Notes: generated by a model from the sequence alone, not told the origin. 64,000 nucleotides of DNA from Rutpela maculata (GCA_936432065.2 OW386289.2:13005077-13069076); one strand, 5' to 3'; positions 22,918 to 35,240 are shown, numbered from the stretch's first letter. Numbers and translations are program-made.

Positions 22918-23729
22918 AGCCGTCTAGTCCAGTCTGCTTATGGCTCAACCTATCCAACTGAACGAACCTGACTTAGTTTACTTATGACTCAATCTAAATT
23001 CCCCAATTTAGCTGAACGAGTCTAGCCGTCTACTTTAGTCTACTTATGACTTAGCTTATCTAGCTAAACAAACCTAACTTAGTTTACATATTAATCAATC
23101 TAAGTCCCCCAATTTAGCTGATCGAGTCTAGCCATCTAGTCTAGTCTGCTTATGGCTCAACCTATCCAACTGAATGAACCTAACTTAGCTTACTTATGAC
23201 TCAATCTAAATTCTCCAGTTTAGCTGAACGAGTCTAGCCGTCTAGTCTAGTCTACTTATGACTCAATATACCCAACTAAATAAACCCAACTTAGTTTTCT
23301 TATGACTAAATCTAAATCCCCCAATTTAGTTGAACGAGTCTAGCCGTCTAGTCTAGTCTGCTTATGGCTCAATCTATCCAACTGAATGAACCTAACTTAG
23401 TTTACTTATGACTCAGTCTAAATCCCCCTGCTAGCCCCTGCTAGCTGAATGAGTCTAGCCGTCTAATCTAGTCTGCTTATGGCTTAACCTATCCAACTGA
23501 ACGAACCTAGCTTAGTTTACTAGCCATCTAGTCTAGTCTACTTCTGACTCAATAAACCCAACTTAGTTTTCTTGTGACTTAATATAAATTCCCCAATTTA
23601 CCTGAATGAGTCTAGCCGTCTAGGTTAGTCTACTTATGGCTCAGCCGATCCAACTGAAAGAACCTAACTTAACCTAGCCTAGTTTACTTATAGCTCAATC
23701 TAAATTTCGCAATTTAGCTGAACGGGTCT
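22918..23729. repeat. Tandem array of about 106-bp dimeric units
   Basis: Eight units start with AGCC(G/A)TCTA and end GAGTCT. The unit is made of two related halves of about 53 bp: one contains GCTTATGGCTCAACCTATCC and the other ACTTATGACTCAATCTAAAT. One unit is shortened in the middle. There are no reading frames. It behaves like a small satellite array; whether larger arrays exist elsewhere cannot be seen. Confidence 0.9.
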
Positions 23730-23734
23730 AGCTT

Positions 23735-24850
23735 AGTTAATAAATTAAACTTGTAATTTAAATTAAAATTATGAAAAACTCTAATTCAAAATTTTTAAAA
23801 AAATCGTAAAATATTCCTACTAAAATAAAATTTTCCTGTAATTATAATAATAATTTTTAAACATTTTAAGAAAATTTTCTTAATAAAGAAAAAAATCACA
23901 TTTTATTAACAAAAATAAATAATTTTTTCATTTAATTTTTCTAGTACTTAACCATTAAATTTAAAATATTTTTAAAATTAATTTAACATCCCGAATACAT
24001 CCGAAAAACATCGCAGTTTCTTACCAAATCACCCTGTATTGTCACGCTGGAATTCATGTCGATTTATAACAAAGGCGACAATAAAAGACCAATCAGCTTT
24101 TATCTCTAGACTATCCCGTGAAATTACTTGTTATCTTTATCTCTGTTCATTGTAGATATGAAACCCGATACGATTCGACCAGGTAGCTCAAGTTTTACTT
24201 AAATCGTTTTGTTTTGAAACATGTCAACTAACACCTTGCTACTATAAACGTTACGTCAATGTATTTTATGAGTTTATCTCATGAAGAAATCTGTGCTGGC
24301 CAAATTTTGAGAATACTGGTAATAATAAAGAAAATAAGTATTATATTTGAATATATGGAATGACAATATTAATACAGTGAAAATTAAATTGATACGCATT
24401 AATTAAGAACTACAAGAGAATATGTTGGATTATTAACTAAAAACTAAATGCAGAGTGTAACAACAATTCCCGGAAGTATTTCCAAAACAAAAGAAAAATT
24501 AGAAAATTGAATCCCCCATAACAATTTTACGTAATGTTTCGAGATGATTTTAAAAATCTTGTAATCTTTTAGTATAAAATTTAATGTAAAATTTCAACGT
24601 TGGGGCACGCTTTGTGTTATAACTCAAAAAGAGTGTAGTATTTCGTAAAATGTGTACAATACTTTTTTTCTCTATTTCACAACGAATAGAATGAGTATAC
24701 ACAGAATTTTGTATGACTGATACAACATGAGATATTGCGGTTCAAAGTTCAACAAAAAATCAAAGTGTCTCTTAAACTACATCATGTAATGAAAATAATG
24801 AGCCCCCATGTACCCTGTAAGGTCAGATGAACCAGGAATATGAGGTTTTG
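23735..24850. other. AT-rich, no gene
   Basis: Long runs of A/T-rich sequence are present, with no conserved frame or clear repeat shared with the rest of the window. Confidence 0.4.
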
Positions 24851-24879
24851 AAGTAGGTTATAAAATGGCACAAGTTACA

Positions 24880-25319
24880 AGTTCCACGGTTACAATCTGC
24901 GGCCTCTCCAAGGCTTTCGACTGCGCAATGCAGAAACACTGCTGCCTAAATTACAATACCATGGCATAAGGCAAAATATGCTTGTATTGCTTTTTTCTTA
25001 TTTATCTAATGGGCTGCAATACGTAAGTCTTAACGGCAGTGGTTTTGGATTACTTCCTGTTAAACATGGTGTTCCACAGAGATCCGTTACGGGGCCTATT
25101 TTATTCCTGTGATACATTAACGATCTACCTTTCTCTGTCGGTCAAGGTTCATCTATTCTGTTTGCAGATGACACCACCCTAATTACCAAGGATGGTATTG
25201 ACTTAAATAGAGATATTCTAATTTGTTCAAAAAGCCAGCAAGTAGTCCAGGGTCGATTCCTCATGTTAAAACGTTTTGGTTAATTTAATCTTTATTATTA
25301 TTATACCCACCACAGAGTA
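24880..25319 (+). pseudogene. LINE reverse transcriptase fragment
   Basis: This is a piece of a non-LTR reverse transcriptase palm. Motifs are CGLSKAFDC near 24900 (catalytic Asp region), HGVPQRSVTGPILFL and YINDLPFSVGQGSSILFADDTTLI ending near 25188 (the FADD catalytic box), then LNRDILICSK. Small indels and a stop break it. It ends abruptly and is followed by TTTATTATTATTAT, which may be a retrotransposed 3' tail. Bases 25093-25319 are repeated exactly at 26041-26267. Confidence 0.8.
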
Positions 25320-26040
25320 CCCTCAAAAATTTATAGCCCTATAGTGCTACATTGTATTATTATATATTTGATTAAAATTGTAGTTACGTATCCAAAAAAA
25401 CATAATTTAGCACTTTTTCGAAATATTTAGAAAAATACCCTAAATTTGAAAATTCATTGCTCCGCCACTGCTAACTCAAAATTTCTCAAAGTAGATGTAT
25501 GTGATAGGAAATTTTCTGCTCTTCAACTTTGGCCTCCTGGAATTTTTTCCTGCAATGCTTCGTTTTCGAGTTATAAAGAAAAAAGTAGATAATGGACTAT
25601 TTTTCCCCTTTTGGGGGGTTGTTTTGGGAGGACGGGCTCAACGATTCACCGCTGGGGTTTCAGAGTATATTTAGCACTACAAAACAAAGCACCATACCAA
25701 ATTTCAGCTTGTCTCTAATTTGTTGAGCATCGACCTGGATCGACCCTGGGCTAAAGCTAAAACTAAGCGAATCGAAGGGCCAAAATATTCTTTTCGGCTT
25801 AAATAAATAGGCGCAAAAGTTTGAATCTGATTTGCTTGGAATTATATTCGACAGCTGCTTCCTCAAGTGGGCTTTCTTTGTTGGAAAATATCATCTCAAA
25901 TTTTCTGCATACATCAGTTAGAACGATGGTGGAATTATTTTGGCGTCTCCTGGTTAAAAGATAATTGATTTATCAATATTCCCTGTAATGGCCCCGATCT
26001 GTCAAGCCCTCACAAGCGTAGTATGGAAAAACCAGAACGA
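25320..26040. other. Spacer between direct duplicates
   Basis: No gene is seen. About 25985-26035 resembles the GC-rich unit of the 3.1-kb foldback (CAAGCCCTCACAAGCG). Confidence 0.45.
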
Positions 26041-26267
26041 GGCCTATTTTATTCCTGTGATACATTAACGATCTACCTTTCTCTGTCGGTCAAGGTTCAT
26101 CTATTCTGTTTGCAGATGACACCACCCTAATTACCAAGGATGGTATTGACTTAAATAGAGATATTCTAATTTGTTCAAAAAGCCAGCAAGTAGTCCAGGG
26201 TCGATTCCTCATGTTAAAACGTTTTGGTTAATTTAATCTTTATTATTATTATACCCACCACAGAGTA
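26041..26267 (+). repeat. 227-bp direct duplicate of LINE fragment
   Basis: By eye, these bases are identical to 25093-25319, including the FADD box. The offset is 948 bp. It is either a very recent duplication or an assembly effect. Confidence 0.85.
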
Positions 26268-26810
26268 GTAGTAGTTCTTTTGGGGGGAAAAGCACAACAT
26301 TGGGACTATGTGACCAGAGCCATTTTAAAAGATTCAGAGGTTTCATTTCAGCGCGTGTCGTTCTACTAGATTTAATAGCCATTTAACCCCGAATTTAGGG
26401 ATGAAATGTCAATTTGCCAAAAATTGAGCAGCGATATATTTTCGACGTGATATTTGGAATCAGATATTCAACATTTAAATTAAAGTCTACTCGCTGATAG
26501 AATCCCGGTCATATAGTGTAAGGAATATCGTCCGGAGCTGTATCCTTCCTTGTCTTTATTGAAATATTATTTGTAACCTAATCTGTAACGTAAGTTTTAA
26601 TCTTTGTGGTCAATTTATGACCGACGTGAGGCATTTCTATTGATCGGCAGCAAACCAATTAGCGTAACGCGTATCGTCGTCGAATGCGGCTGGAGATTTC
26701 AGAGGCGGATCGATTTACTCGGAAGTCGGGTATAGCAGGTATAATGCACTTATTTCAGTTAGTGTCTAAGGGGGCAATTTTAGTCTTGTTCTATTGTTAA
26801 AATAGTAAGC

Positions 26811-28045
26811 ATGCATCCTGGTGAATTTTTAAATCCGCAATCACAGCAGTTAGTTTTGAATTTGTTGGAATATTTTCAAAAGGAAAATGAAAATTGTCAA
26901 TAAAAGCTGTTCAAGCGCGAGTGGGTGAGGATTTAAAAATCGATGGAAAGACTATAAGAGAGATAGCTAAAAACGGCAAAGAATATGTGGAACCTTCGGT
27001 TAAACGAAATCGTAAAAAGTCCAAAATAGAGTTACACGATACTGTGAAATATGAAAAAAAAAAGTTATTTACGATATTGTGTCTGATCATAAACATATTT
27101 TCTTGGCTATCCTTTTAGAAGAGAGAGCAATAGTTGATATTGGCCGTACCAGTTTTTATAAAATGATTAAAAAATCAGGCTTTTCTGTTAAAACAGATGA
27201 CAATAGAAAAGTACTGTGTGAGAGACCACAAATTTATCTAAAACGGCTAGAATTTGTACACAAATACGTAAAAAATTTGAAAAGTAAAAACTCCAAAGAT
27301 GTTGTGTTCTTAGACGAAACTTGGATCTTTAGCGGATGATAAAACGTTCTTGGTAAGATAATTCCAGTAAGTCGAAAAGGCGTCGTACAGCTACAGAAGG
27401 TAAAAGATTTATAGTTGTACATGCAGGATCTATTCATGGCTTTGCTGAAGATGCGAGTTTAGTTTTCTCCACCAAGAATAAGTCAGCAAATTACCATGAC
27501 AACATGAACTCTGAAAATTTTGAAAAGTGGCTGACAGAGAGACTTTTGCCGGGGTTACAAAATCCAAGCATTATTATTTTAGATAATGCTAAGTATCACT
27601 CTCGGGTTAAAGAAAAACCTGATCTTAGACAAACCTGGTTAAAGACCAAAAACATGGATTTCAGTGATACCGCATTTAAAGCCGAATTGCTCCAAGTAGC
27701 TGGAGCTAACAGAACAGAGCAATACTATGTTGGAGACAATTTAATTAGAGAGCATAGACATGAAGTACTGCGGCTTCCATCACATCACTGTCAGTTCAAC
27801 CCAATAGAACTTGTTTGGGGAATTTGTAAGGAGTATTATGACAAACACATCGGGAAAGATGGTTTGTCATAATATGCTATGTGGAATGAGGCTTTATCTC
27901 AAGTGTCGAGCTCAATTTGGTTCAAGTGTGTAAATCACACAAATAAATTGATTTTAGAGACATATGATCGAGAGGTTCATACTGAAGAAGTTATGCTACT
28001 CATTATAAGTGTTAATAATGAAAGCGACGATGAGGATTCGGAATA
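26811..28045 (+). pseudogene. DDE transposase (DDE_3-like), disrupted
   Basis: The enzyme would cut and rejoin transposon ends with an acidic triad. It reads from MHPGEFLNPQSQQLV at 26811, through a helix-turn-helix part (KAVQARVGEDLKIDGKTIRE), then FLDETWIF near 27306 (first Asp), IIILDNAKYHS near 27565 (second Asp), and LPSHHCQFNPIELVWGICKEY near 27775 (Glu), with an acidic tail SDDEDSEYE. All three acidic residues remain. Breaks are an early stop, a frameshift at the A10 run near 27053-27062, another frameshift near 27340 and a stop at 27870-27872. The C-terminus is cut by the Penelope-like element. Confidence 0.8.
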
Positions 28046-28049
28046 TGAG

Positions 28050-29733
28050 ACGAGGGTTAACTTAACATCAGATGAAAAACTGTCAATTACATCTCTAAGA
28101 AATGACGAAAGATTAAAATTTTACCTGCTGATAAAGGCAATGCCACTGTAAGTTTAGATACAGCTATATGTATAATACAAAGATTATGAACTTAATTAAT
28201 GATGGGAATTATTCTAAATTAAATAATGATCCAACAAAATCTTTAGAAAGCAAAATATATAGGACTCTATTTCAGTTCTAACTCCACATCATAGTAAACC
28301 TCCTCATTTTTATGGTTTACCAAAAATACATAAACCTCAAATTCCTCTTAGACCGATTGTGAGCTCAATTAATTCTCCATTTAGTAATCTCTCTAAACTT
28401 TTATTAAAAATCTGAAATCCTTTATCAGGTTCCTCTGAGTCTTATATTAAAAATAGGAAACATTTTTTGGAAAAATTATTTGAAAACAATTTTAATAAGA
28501 ATCATCTAATGGTGAGTTTTGATGTAGCAAGCCTTTTTACAAATGTTCCGGTAGATAAAACACTAATAATAATTAAAAATAAATCGCAACATGATGGGGA
28601 TTTGGCGAATAGAATTAAATTAAGCATAGAAACTATAATGGAATTAGTTACTCTTTGCATCAAAAAGACATACTTTCAATTAAATAATGACTTCTATCAA
28701 TAAAACTTTGGTGTGGCCATGGGTTCTTCTTTATCTCTAATATTAAGTAATATTTTTATGGAAAATTTTGAAGAAAATAATATTAATAACTTAATTTATA
28801 GACCTATAGTATGGTGGAGATATGTTGATGATATTTTTGCGCTATGGCCTTATAGCAAAGAACGTTTAAATAATTTTTTAAATCAGATTAATGAAAAGGA
28901 ATCTTCAATTAATTTTAAAATGGAAGTAGAGATTAATAATGAATTACCTTTCTTAGATGTTTTAATTAAAAAGTTAGATAATAAATATGAAACCAGTGTT
29001 TGTAGAAAACAAACACACACAAACAGATATTTGAATTTCAATTCAAATCAACATGTTACCGTTAAGAAAGGTGTTGTAAAATGTTTGTATGATAGGGCTA
29101 AAGTAATTTCTTCAAATGGTGAAAGTTTAAATAACGAGAAAAAATTTATAAAAACCGTTCTATTGAATAATCAATACCCCGAGAGTTTTGTTGATAGCCA
29201 GTTAGCAAACATTGAAAGTAGAGTAACTACTCAACATTTACAACCTGAATTTAGATCTTTCCATACATACAGGGTTTATCAGATAAATTGCGAAAAATCG
29301 GAAATAGATTTTCTGTACGAACAGTTTTTCAAACGGGAGCCACATTAAGATCTGTTTTATCAAAGACTAAGCCGGTGAATATTGTTCAAAATTGTATTTA
29401 TAGTGTTCCGTGTGAGTGCGGTAAGCATTATGTAGGTGAGTCATCTAGACCTTTCAGCGTAAGGCTTGTTGAACACCGAGATTATGCTAGAAAGGGATAA
29501 TTTCAAAAATCAAAAATTTGTGAACACGCGTGGGATAACAATCATAGAATCCAGTGGGATTCCGCGAAAATTTTGAAAAAAGAAAGCAACTCAACCAAAA
29601 GGAAACTTAAGGAATCCGCTATTATTTTGTTAAATGAGGATAAATGTGTTTCTAATTATTCTATAGATTTCTGTACCAGCTGGTTGTCGATCCTCAGAGA
29701 CGAAGTAAATAAAAATAAAATAAATGTAATTTA
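28050..29733 (+). pseudogene. Penelope-like element polyprotein: RT plus GIY-YIG
   Basis: This is a Penelope-like retroelement, which combines a telomerase-related reverse transcriptase with a GIY-YIG endonuclease. In order: LPADKGNATV near 28120, HFYGLPKIHKPQIPLRPIVS near 28305, VSFDVASLFTNVPVD near 28510 (catalytic Asp), GVAMGSSLSLILSNIFMENFE near 28710, WWRYVDDIFALW near 28815 (YVDD box), ELPFLDVLI near 28945, LRKIGNRFSVRTVFQTG near 29290, then CIYSVPCECGKHYVGESSR near 29395 (the GIY-YIG motif) and RLVEHR. Stops near 28412, 28702 and 29498 and a frameshift before 29275 inactivate it. The 5' end falls in the transposase C-terminus, so it inserted there. Confidence 0.92.
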
Positions 29734-29990
29734 ATATCTCACGTGACTATGGAAATACATAAACAACAAACTGTCTGGTTTGACAAGCTCAAAAGTGAAA
29801 GTTTTGATAACGGAAAAAGAACTATTTTCCGAAACGTCAACTGCCTTAATTTTTCTATTTATCATTTAACAATTTTGTTTCAGTTTATATATTTTTAGGT
29901 GTGAGACATTTTCTAATAGAAGTATAAAAACCAGCCTCTGTCTGATCCTTTTGGCGCAGAGGTTTATTTCATCAAAATTTTTTAAATATT
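29734..29990 (+). other. Penelope-like element 3' untranslated region
   Basis: This follows the stop at 29731-29733. It contains the hammerhead-like fold at 29800-29842 and the CCGAAACGTC string I associate with this element class. The exact 3' boundary with the host transposon is not clear. Confidence 0.55.
29800..29842 (+). ncRNA. Hammerhead-like ribozyme relic in Penelope-like element
   Basis: The order of parts matches a hammerhead: AGTT (stem I), TTGATAAC (core), GGAAAA-loop-TTTTCC (stem II, six pairs), GAAA, CGTC, AACT (stem I partner). The canonical core is CTGATGA. Here positions 3 and 8 are T and A instead of C and G, which keeps their pairing, but one extra C follows, so activity is doubtful. 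Penelope-like elements are known to carry hammerhead motifs, which supports the reading. Confidence 0.5.
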
Positions 29991-30479
29991 TTTACAGTGG
30001 CAAAATACTCAAAAAACACAAGAAATTTTGAATATGCCACAAATAATAAATTATAAACAATATTACATATACTTATTTCACAAAATTCTATTAATGAATA
30101 AAAAAGATTTAGCTGCAACTGTTTAAGTGGATTTATTTTGTATATTTGCTCTATCATATTTTTTTTTTTACTTGAAACCAAAACAATTCAATATTATAAT
30201 TTATTTATTTAACTTAAATTACTATAAAGTTAAAACAGATGTATTATATATGCTTATAATTCAATTTGCTTTAAATAAATCTTAAATATATCAAGTAAAA
30301 TATAAAACAAAGCGACGCCACTGTGCATTCGAAAACACCAACAAGCCTATGGCATTTTAGTTCAGACGTTCGTGACGTCACACCGGGATTCTATCAGGGA
30401 ACAGATTTTAAATACTATATTCTAAAACTGTCGAATGCCGTCTTTAAAACTGAATATCTCCTCTACAAATATATAAAGA

Positions 30480-31230
30480 AAAAAACAAATTCATTCTCTC
30501 ATTATCTAAGCTTCATTTTTGGTGCCCAACATGTTCGCTAAAACTAATATTTGTTGAGATATTTGCAAAGAAACAGAAATTTCACGTTTCTCTAAAATCC
30601 CTTTATAGTTTAAAATTTGTTTCTAAAGCAAGCGCTATAAGCGGCCGAAAAAATTTGAGCGTCTAGGTCATACTATATATTAACGAAAAACAGTACATGG
30701 GAATATATTTTTTTTTTATTTACTGACTACTTATATATTAACAAAATGGCTACGTTTTTATAAAGAAAAATGTGAAAAAGTACATTGTTTCTGCCATACC
30801 TTTTTGTTTTTTTATGCTATAGAAACAACCAAGTCATTTGAAAGCCTAATTAATGGACATTCATTTTGATTGTCAGCATTTTAATCGTAAGTGCCGTAGA
30901 TTCTAAGATATTTAACATTTAATCTAAATACTTCGTCTTATAGACGTTCGGATGCCACTTTTATACTTCTAGATCTCCGAAACCATTAACTCCACAGAAA
31001 TTAGAAAAAACCGAAATTCATCCTCAGTTCAGTAGTTTTATGTTCAAGTGTTTGCATTCAAGTGTGTTTATTGTTTTATATTCAAGGGTAAAATGAATAT
31101 TGTAATAATATATCGTTGTTTTGCCAACTTAAAAAAAAAAATTATAGATTACTGAAAAAGTAAAATAGCGATTTTTATATCCTACTTCAGAACTTCATAT
31201 CTTCAGACCTAATGTGTAAAAAAAGAGGGA
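30480..31230. repeat. Dispersed non-coding repeat family R3, copy 2
   Basis: This matches 52860-53762 over most of its length, with blocks such as GCAAGCGCTATAAGC, TATATTAACGAAAAACAGTA and GAAAGCCTAATTAATGG. There is no sustained reading frame. Confidence 0.7.
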
Positions 31231-32490
31231 AAATATGCCTTTTTGCTATTTTTAATTGCTTTCCACTTCGAATTGTTTTTTGCGAATCTAGATGCGCTTC
31301 GAAATACATCTAAAAAATGCAGAGAAATCTCAACTATCAAACATTTCTTAGTTTATTCATATTCCTGTTTTAATATACTCAGTTTTATACTTATTTTACA
31401 GCAGGGAAAAATGAAAATTTCTCTATCGCTTGTGAAGTAATGCGGCTATAATCTAAGAAGAAATGTTTTAAAAAATATTAGTAACGGAAATATCAACAGA
31501 CGAACTCTACTTTAATAGTTCTTCACCTTCAACACTGTTATAAATAAGAAATTACTATTGTCAACACATTCTGCTCAGGCATAACATTTTCTAAGCCAAT
31601 TACAACCAAACGTTTACAGGAATGAGTTTGTTAACCGTTCAATAAGACATAAATGTATGTTAATACTTATATGTCAGTCAGTGAGATTATGAAAACTTTA
31701 TCGAAGTGCTTTGTTGTAAATAAAGTGAAAGTTACTAAATTTAATAATAAAGCAATAGTAATATTTAGTTTTAATGAACAATGACCAATAATTTGTGATT
31801 GGGAGTATGTTATTAAATCTATTAGGATAAGTTATTATAGTCAATAACCGCCTACATGTATAAATGTAAATTTTAAACTCATCGATTGATTCGCTGACAT
31901 TTCATTATTAAGCAATCATATGTTAAAATTATTTGCATAGTACATAATTACGCACAAACTAACTTGTTTTTTCTATTTTTTATGTAAGTTTTTGAAAAAG
32001 AATATTGACTAAATGCAGATACCATCTACGAAAAAAATGTGTCATTTAAATCCTATTTAATGGGCTATGAAAACTGAATATCTCCTGAGTATAATAGCCT
32101 TCCTAGTCCATCAAAGCAAAATTGATATACATCACCCAATTCTTGAATACATATTGAGACAAACATCACTTTGAATGAAGAGGAAAAATGATCCAAACAC
32201 CTAGATCTTCACTATGAGTTTCATCATCCATTGTCATTTATTTTAATCGTCATCTGATGATGACAGCTTGAATGGCAAAATCTATTTTTTTTAAGCTAAC
32301 TATTGACATAGTGATCTCAAATCTGAGACATACTATATAATAGCATTTCATCTAACGCAACTATGTGAACTCATAGGATTTCATTCCACTTTCACAGAAT
32401 CTCAATATTGAAATAAAAAACTACTACCTAAGAAATCACTACTTTCACATTCAGATTCCTATTCATGTATCTTACAACAAAAACGTTGAC
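31231..32490. other. No gene recognised
   Basis: AT-rich sequence with only short unconserved frames. Confidence 0.4.
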
Positions 32491-32494
32491 ACTA

Positions 32495-32648
32495 TATTTG
32501 CACTCCACCACGTAGATATGATTGTTCATAGAACTTTAATAATATAATATATGAAATCGTTTACCCCAAGAACCCATAAAACGATATTACACATCATAAA
32601 CCATTCAAAAGTAATTGTGCGCACAAAAAAATAATAATTCTTTAAACA
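32495..32648 (+). repeat. Decayed Helentron-like fragment H
   Basis: It retains TATTTGCACTCCAC, ATAGAACTTTAATAATATAATAT, ACCCATAAAACGATA and GTGCGCACAAAAAA in family order, with the middle lost. It is more diverged than the other copies. Confidence 0.6.
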
Positions 32649-32794
32649 AAAATAACCCATTTAAATGATATTTTTGATTTGGACATTATCTTAAAAAAAA
32701 ATTCATTGTTTTTTAATTTTGATTAAATTTTGGATTTAGGGTTTTTGGACAATTCTGAACAACTTTCGTTAATAAAATTTTCCGATAAAAAATG

Positions 32795-33850
32795 CCTAAC
32801 ATCGGAAAATCGGAAAAGGGGTGATTTTTCCGGTTTGGGGGTAGTTCTTGAAGGTAATGAATTTCCAAATTTCTTTCTTCAACATGAAGTATGTACATAA
32901 GAATCTATATTGTCATTTTTCCTGCTTTTTGGTTAGAGGTGATTCCCACCCACCACCCACCACCACCTTAGAGGTTGTCGCAAAAAAAAAAACAAAAAAT
33001 ACACATAATCTGATAGATAATAAAATTTTAAGAAGGAAAGGTCTTATACACTGTTTTGCTAAAATGCATATTTTTCGAGATATTGCAAACTGAAAATTGC
33101 AATTTTCACCCCTTAAAATTAGTGTTCCTATACGTTTTTTTTTTAAATTACTCGAAAAATTTTAATAAAAAAATGCAAGTGTACAAAATTAAAGCTTTTA
33201 TGAAACCAAATCGAATGTTTTGTTTCTTTTTTTTTTCTCCGATGCGATGTTTAGTTTTGGAAATATGGCATTTTCAAAATAGCGCCGAAACGTTAAGAAA
33301 AAATATGCGACGTTAAATCTAAAATTATTAAAAATCTGCAAATATGAGAAAATTTTTTATTATTGTAAAAATTAAAGGTATTACAATTTTCTTTCGATTG
33401 AGACGTATTGCGACCTTTTATAACGAAAACTAAAAAAGTTACAACCAAAACAGTAGCTCATTTAAAAATTTAGCTGCCATTTTTATTGCTCTAATTTCTA
33501 TTAATTCAATATTTTTTTAATCCATCTAGATACTGTTAATGCATATTATTGCTAACATGCTAACATTTTCAATAATGAAAATTTTCATAATTTTTTGAAA
33601 AAAATCGGGTTTTTGGAAATTGTCGAGAAAATATTTTTTTCTTTTTAAATGGTAAAAATACAAAAATGAAGCTTATGAAAACGATTAGTTGGTTTTTTTT
33701 ATTTACATCTCAAAAACTATAAGATTGATAAAGACTTAATATAATAATAAAATGAAGCTTATAAAAAAACGAAGAGTTGGGATTTTTTATTCCTACGACA
33801 AACTGTTTCAGAGATATGACAGTTTAAAATAATGTTGAAACTCTTCAGTT
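32795..33850. repeat. Dispersed non-coding repeat family R4, copy 1
   Basis: It aligns by eye with 50640-51850. Shared strings include AAGTATGTACATAAGAATCT, AATGCATATTTTTCGA, TTACTCGAAAAAT and GGAAATATGGCATTTTCAAAAT. A shorter relative lies near 63430-63500. The first 65 bases instead resemble the GC-rich foldback unit. Confidence 0.7.
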
Positions 33851-34058
33851 TGTACGCGCATTTTAAATGTCTATAGTAGATAGAGAAACGAGCAAAAGCG
33901 GGTTGCACTGCACTTTAGCATATTTAGAGTGCAGATTAAAAATGTTATTTAATTGTATTAATTTGATTTATTTAAAACATTCTGTCCTTTTAATAAAATT
34001 AGACATATTACTATACTCTCCTGTGACCATTTTTAATCCACCATTTCTTTTTATAAAT

Positions 34059-34462
34059 TTAGACCTTACAACCATATTCAGGGACCTAAAAATCATAAGT
34101 ATATGGATTTTCGTGAATTTATTTGTAACATTAGAAGAATTATTAATTTGTCAGCATTTAAGGGTGACTTCGACCCTCGATATTTTTGACTTTCCTATGT
34201 TTTGACCTCATAATCATATTCAGCTACCTCAAAAACATAAGTATATGGATTTTAGTGATTTTATTCGTAAAATTAGAAAACATTAATTTTTCAGTATTTG
34301 GGGATGATTTCAACCCTTAATATTTTCGTTTCATAAGTTTTGACCTCAGTCACATTCAGCGATCTCAAAAACATAAGTATATGGATTATCGTTAATTTAT
34401 TCATAAAATGAGAAGAGTTATTAATTTTTCAGTTTTTGGGGGTGGTTTCCACCCTTAAAAAT
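34059..34462. repeat. Three tandem units of about 135 bp
   Basis: Each unit contains GACCT(C/T), ACATAAGTATATGGATT, TTATTAATTTNTCAG and a CGACCCT/CAACCCT/CCACCCT ending. The open frame over the first unit is a by-product of its composition. Confidence 0.75.
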
Positions 34463-35240
34463 AAAAAGTAGGTAATACGATAATATAGATTTTGATGCAC
34501 GTATTCTATAAAGCATATTTCAGAAAAAAATAAGGAAATTCCTTTCATCGTTTTCGGTCCGGGAATTTTACCATTTTTACTGCTTCGCTTACTGTACTAA
34601 TATTATTTGTTAAAAAATTTCTTTGTCTGAATGCACTGATTATTTTGTGCACTTCAAATTCGTTGTAGGTGGTCATTGGTCATGGTAAATATGGTCACTT
34701 TGCAACAGATAGCAGGGGCGACTGTGGTCAGAATAGTTACCTTCGTTAGGCAGATGTTTTATTTTCGACTCGTCTCCCTAAGGACGTCGAAATTTACGCA
34801 TTTTTGCAGAAAGAGACTAAACAAATGGTGTGCGGCTAGTTAGAAGTTAGAATGGGGCGGTGAAACAAAAGATAAACACTACAAAGACAGAGACACGCAC
34901 TTTGGAGCACGCGTTAGCACTCCTACACACGTGCGTGACTAAGACGAATCCCGAAGTGCGTGCCGTTTTTGTTTGTTGACTCGATAGGTATTATTCTGAT
35001 GCTGTTTATAAAGTACCAATTTAAATAAGATAACACGGTGACATTTTAAAATGCATGTGTCAAATTTTGTTTTTATGTTGATATTGAGATATATCTTATC
35101 TCTTTAGTACACATATAGGCAAAATGTTCGAAACTTATACATATTTTATGTATTATTATGCTTATTTAATTTAATCAAATAATAAATCATAACCAGACAC
35201 ATTTTATAATTGACACCGTGGAGTTTTTTAATATCGAATA
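34463..35240. other. No gene recognised
   Basis: The segment 34850-34970 is richer in GC and has several CACGC/GCGTG strings (for example GAGCACGCGTTAGCACTCC), but no gene or perfect inverted repeat. Confidence 0.4.

Larger units (their letters stand above)
26495..30396 (+). mobile_element. DDE transposon containing a Penelope-like insertion
   Basis: TGATAGAATCCCGGT at 26495-26509 is exactly inverted at 30382-30396. Weaker similarity continues outward on both sides (AATTAAAG.CT versus TTAAAATCT), so the true ends may be further out. Between them are a broken transposase (26811-28045) and a Penelope-like element (about 28050-29990). The pairing of these ends with this transposase is inferred from position. 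Confidence 0.55.

Noticed and set aside
22918..23729. Regular repeats that could suggest a CRISPR array
   Set aside because: Units are about 106 bp with no unique spacers and two related halves; the surrounding DNA is animal transposon sequence. It is a satellite.
25220..25262. CCAGGGTCGATTCC resembling a tRNA B box
   Set aside because: No acceptor, D-arm or anticodon stem can be drawn around it, and it follows directly on reverse-transcriptase coding.
29996..30325. CAGTGGC at 29996 and GCCACTG at 30325 as hAT ends
   Set aside because: The inverted match is only seven to eight bases and the flanking 8-mers differ, so chance is likely.
33867..34205. 112-codon open frame
   Set aside because: It extends into the 135-bp tandem units, which do not keep the frame, and no family is recognisable.
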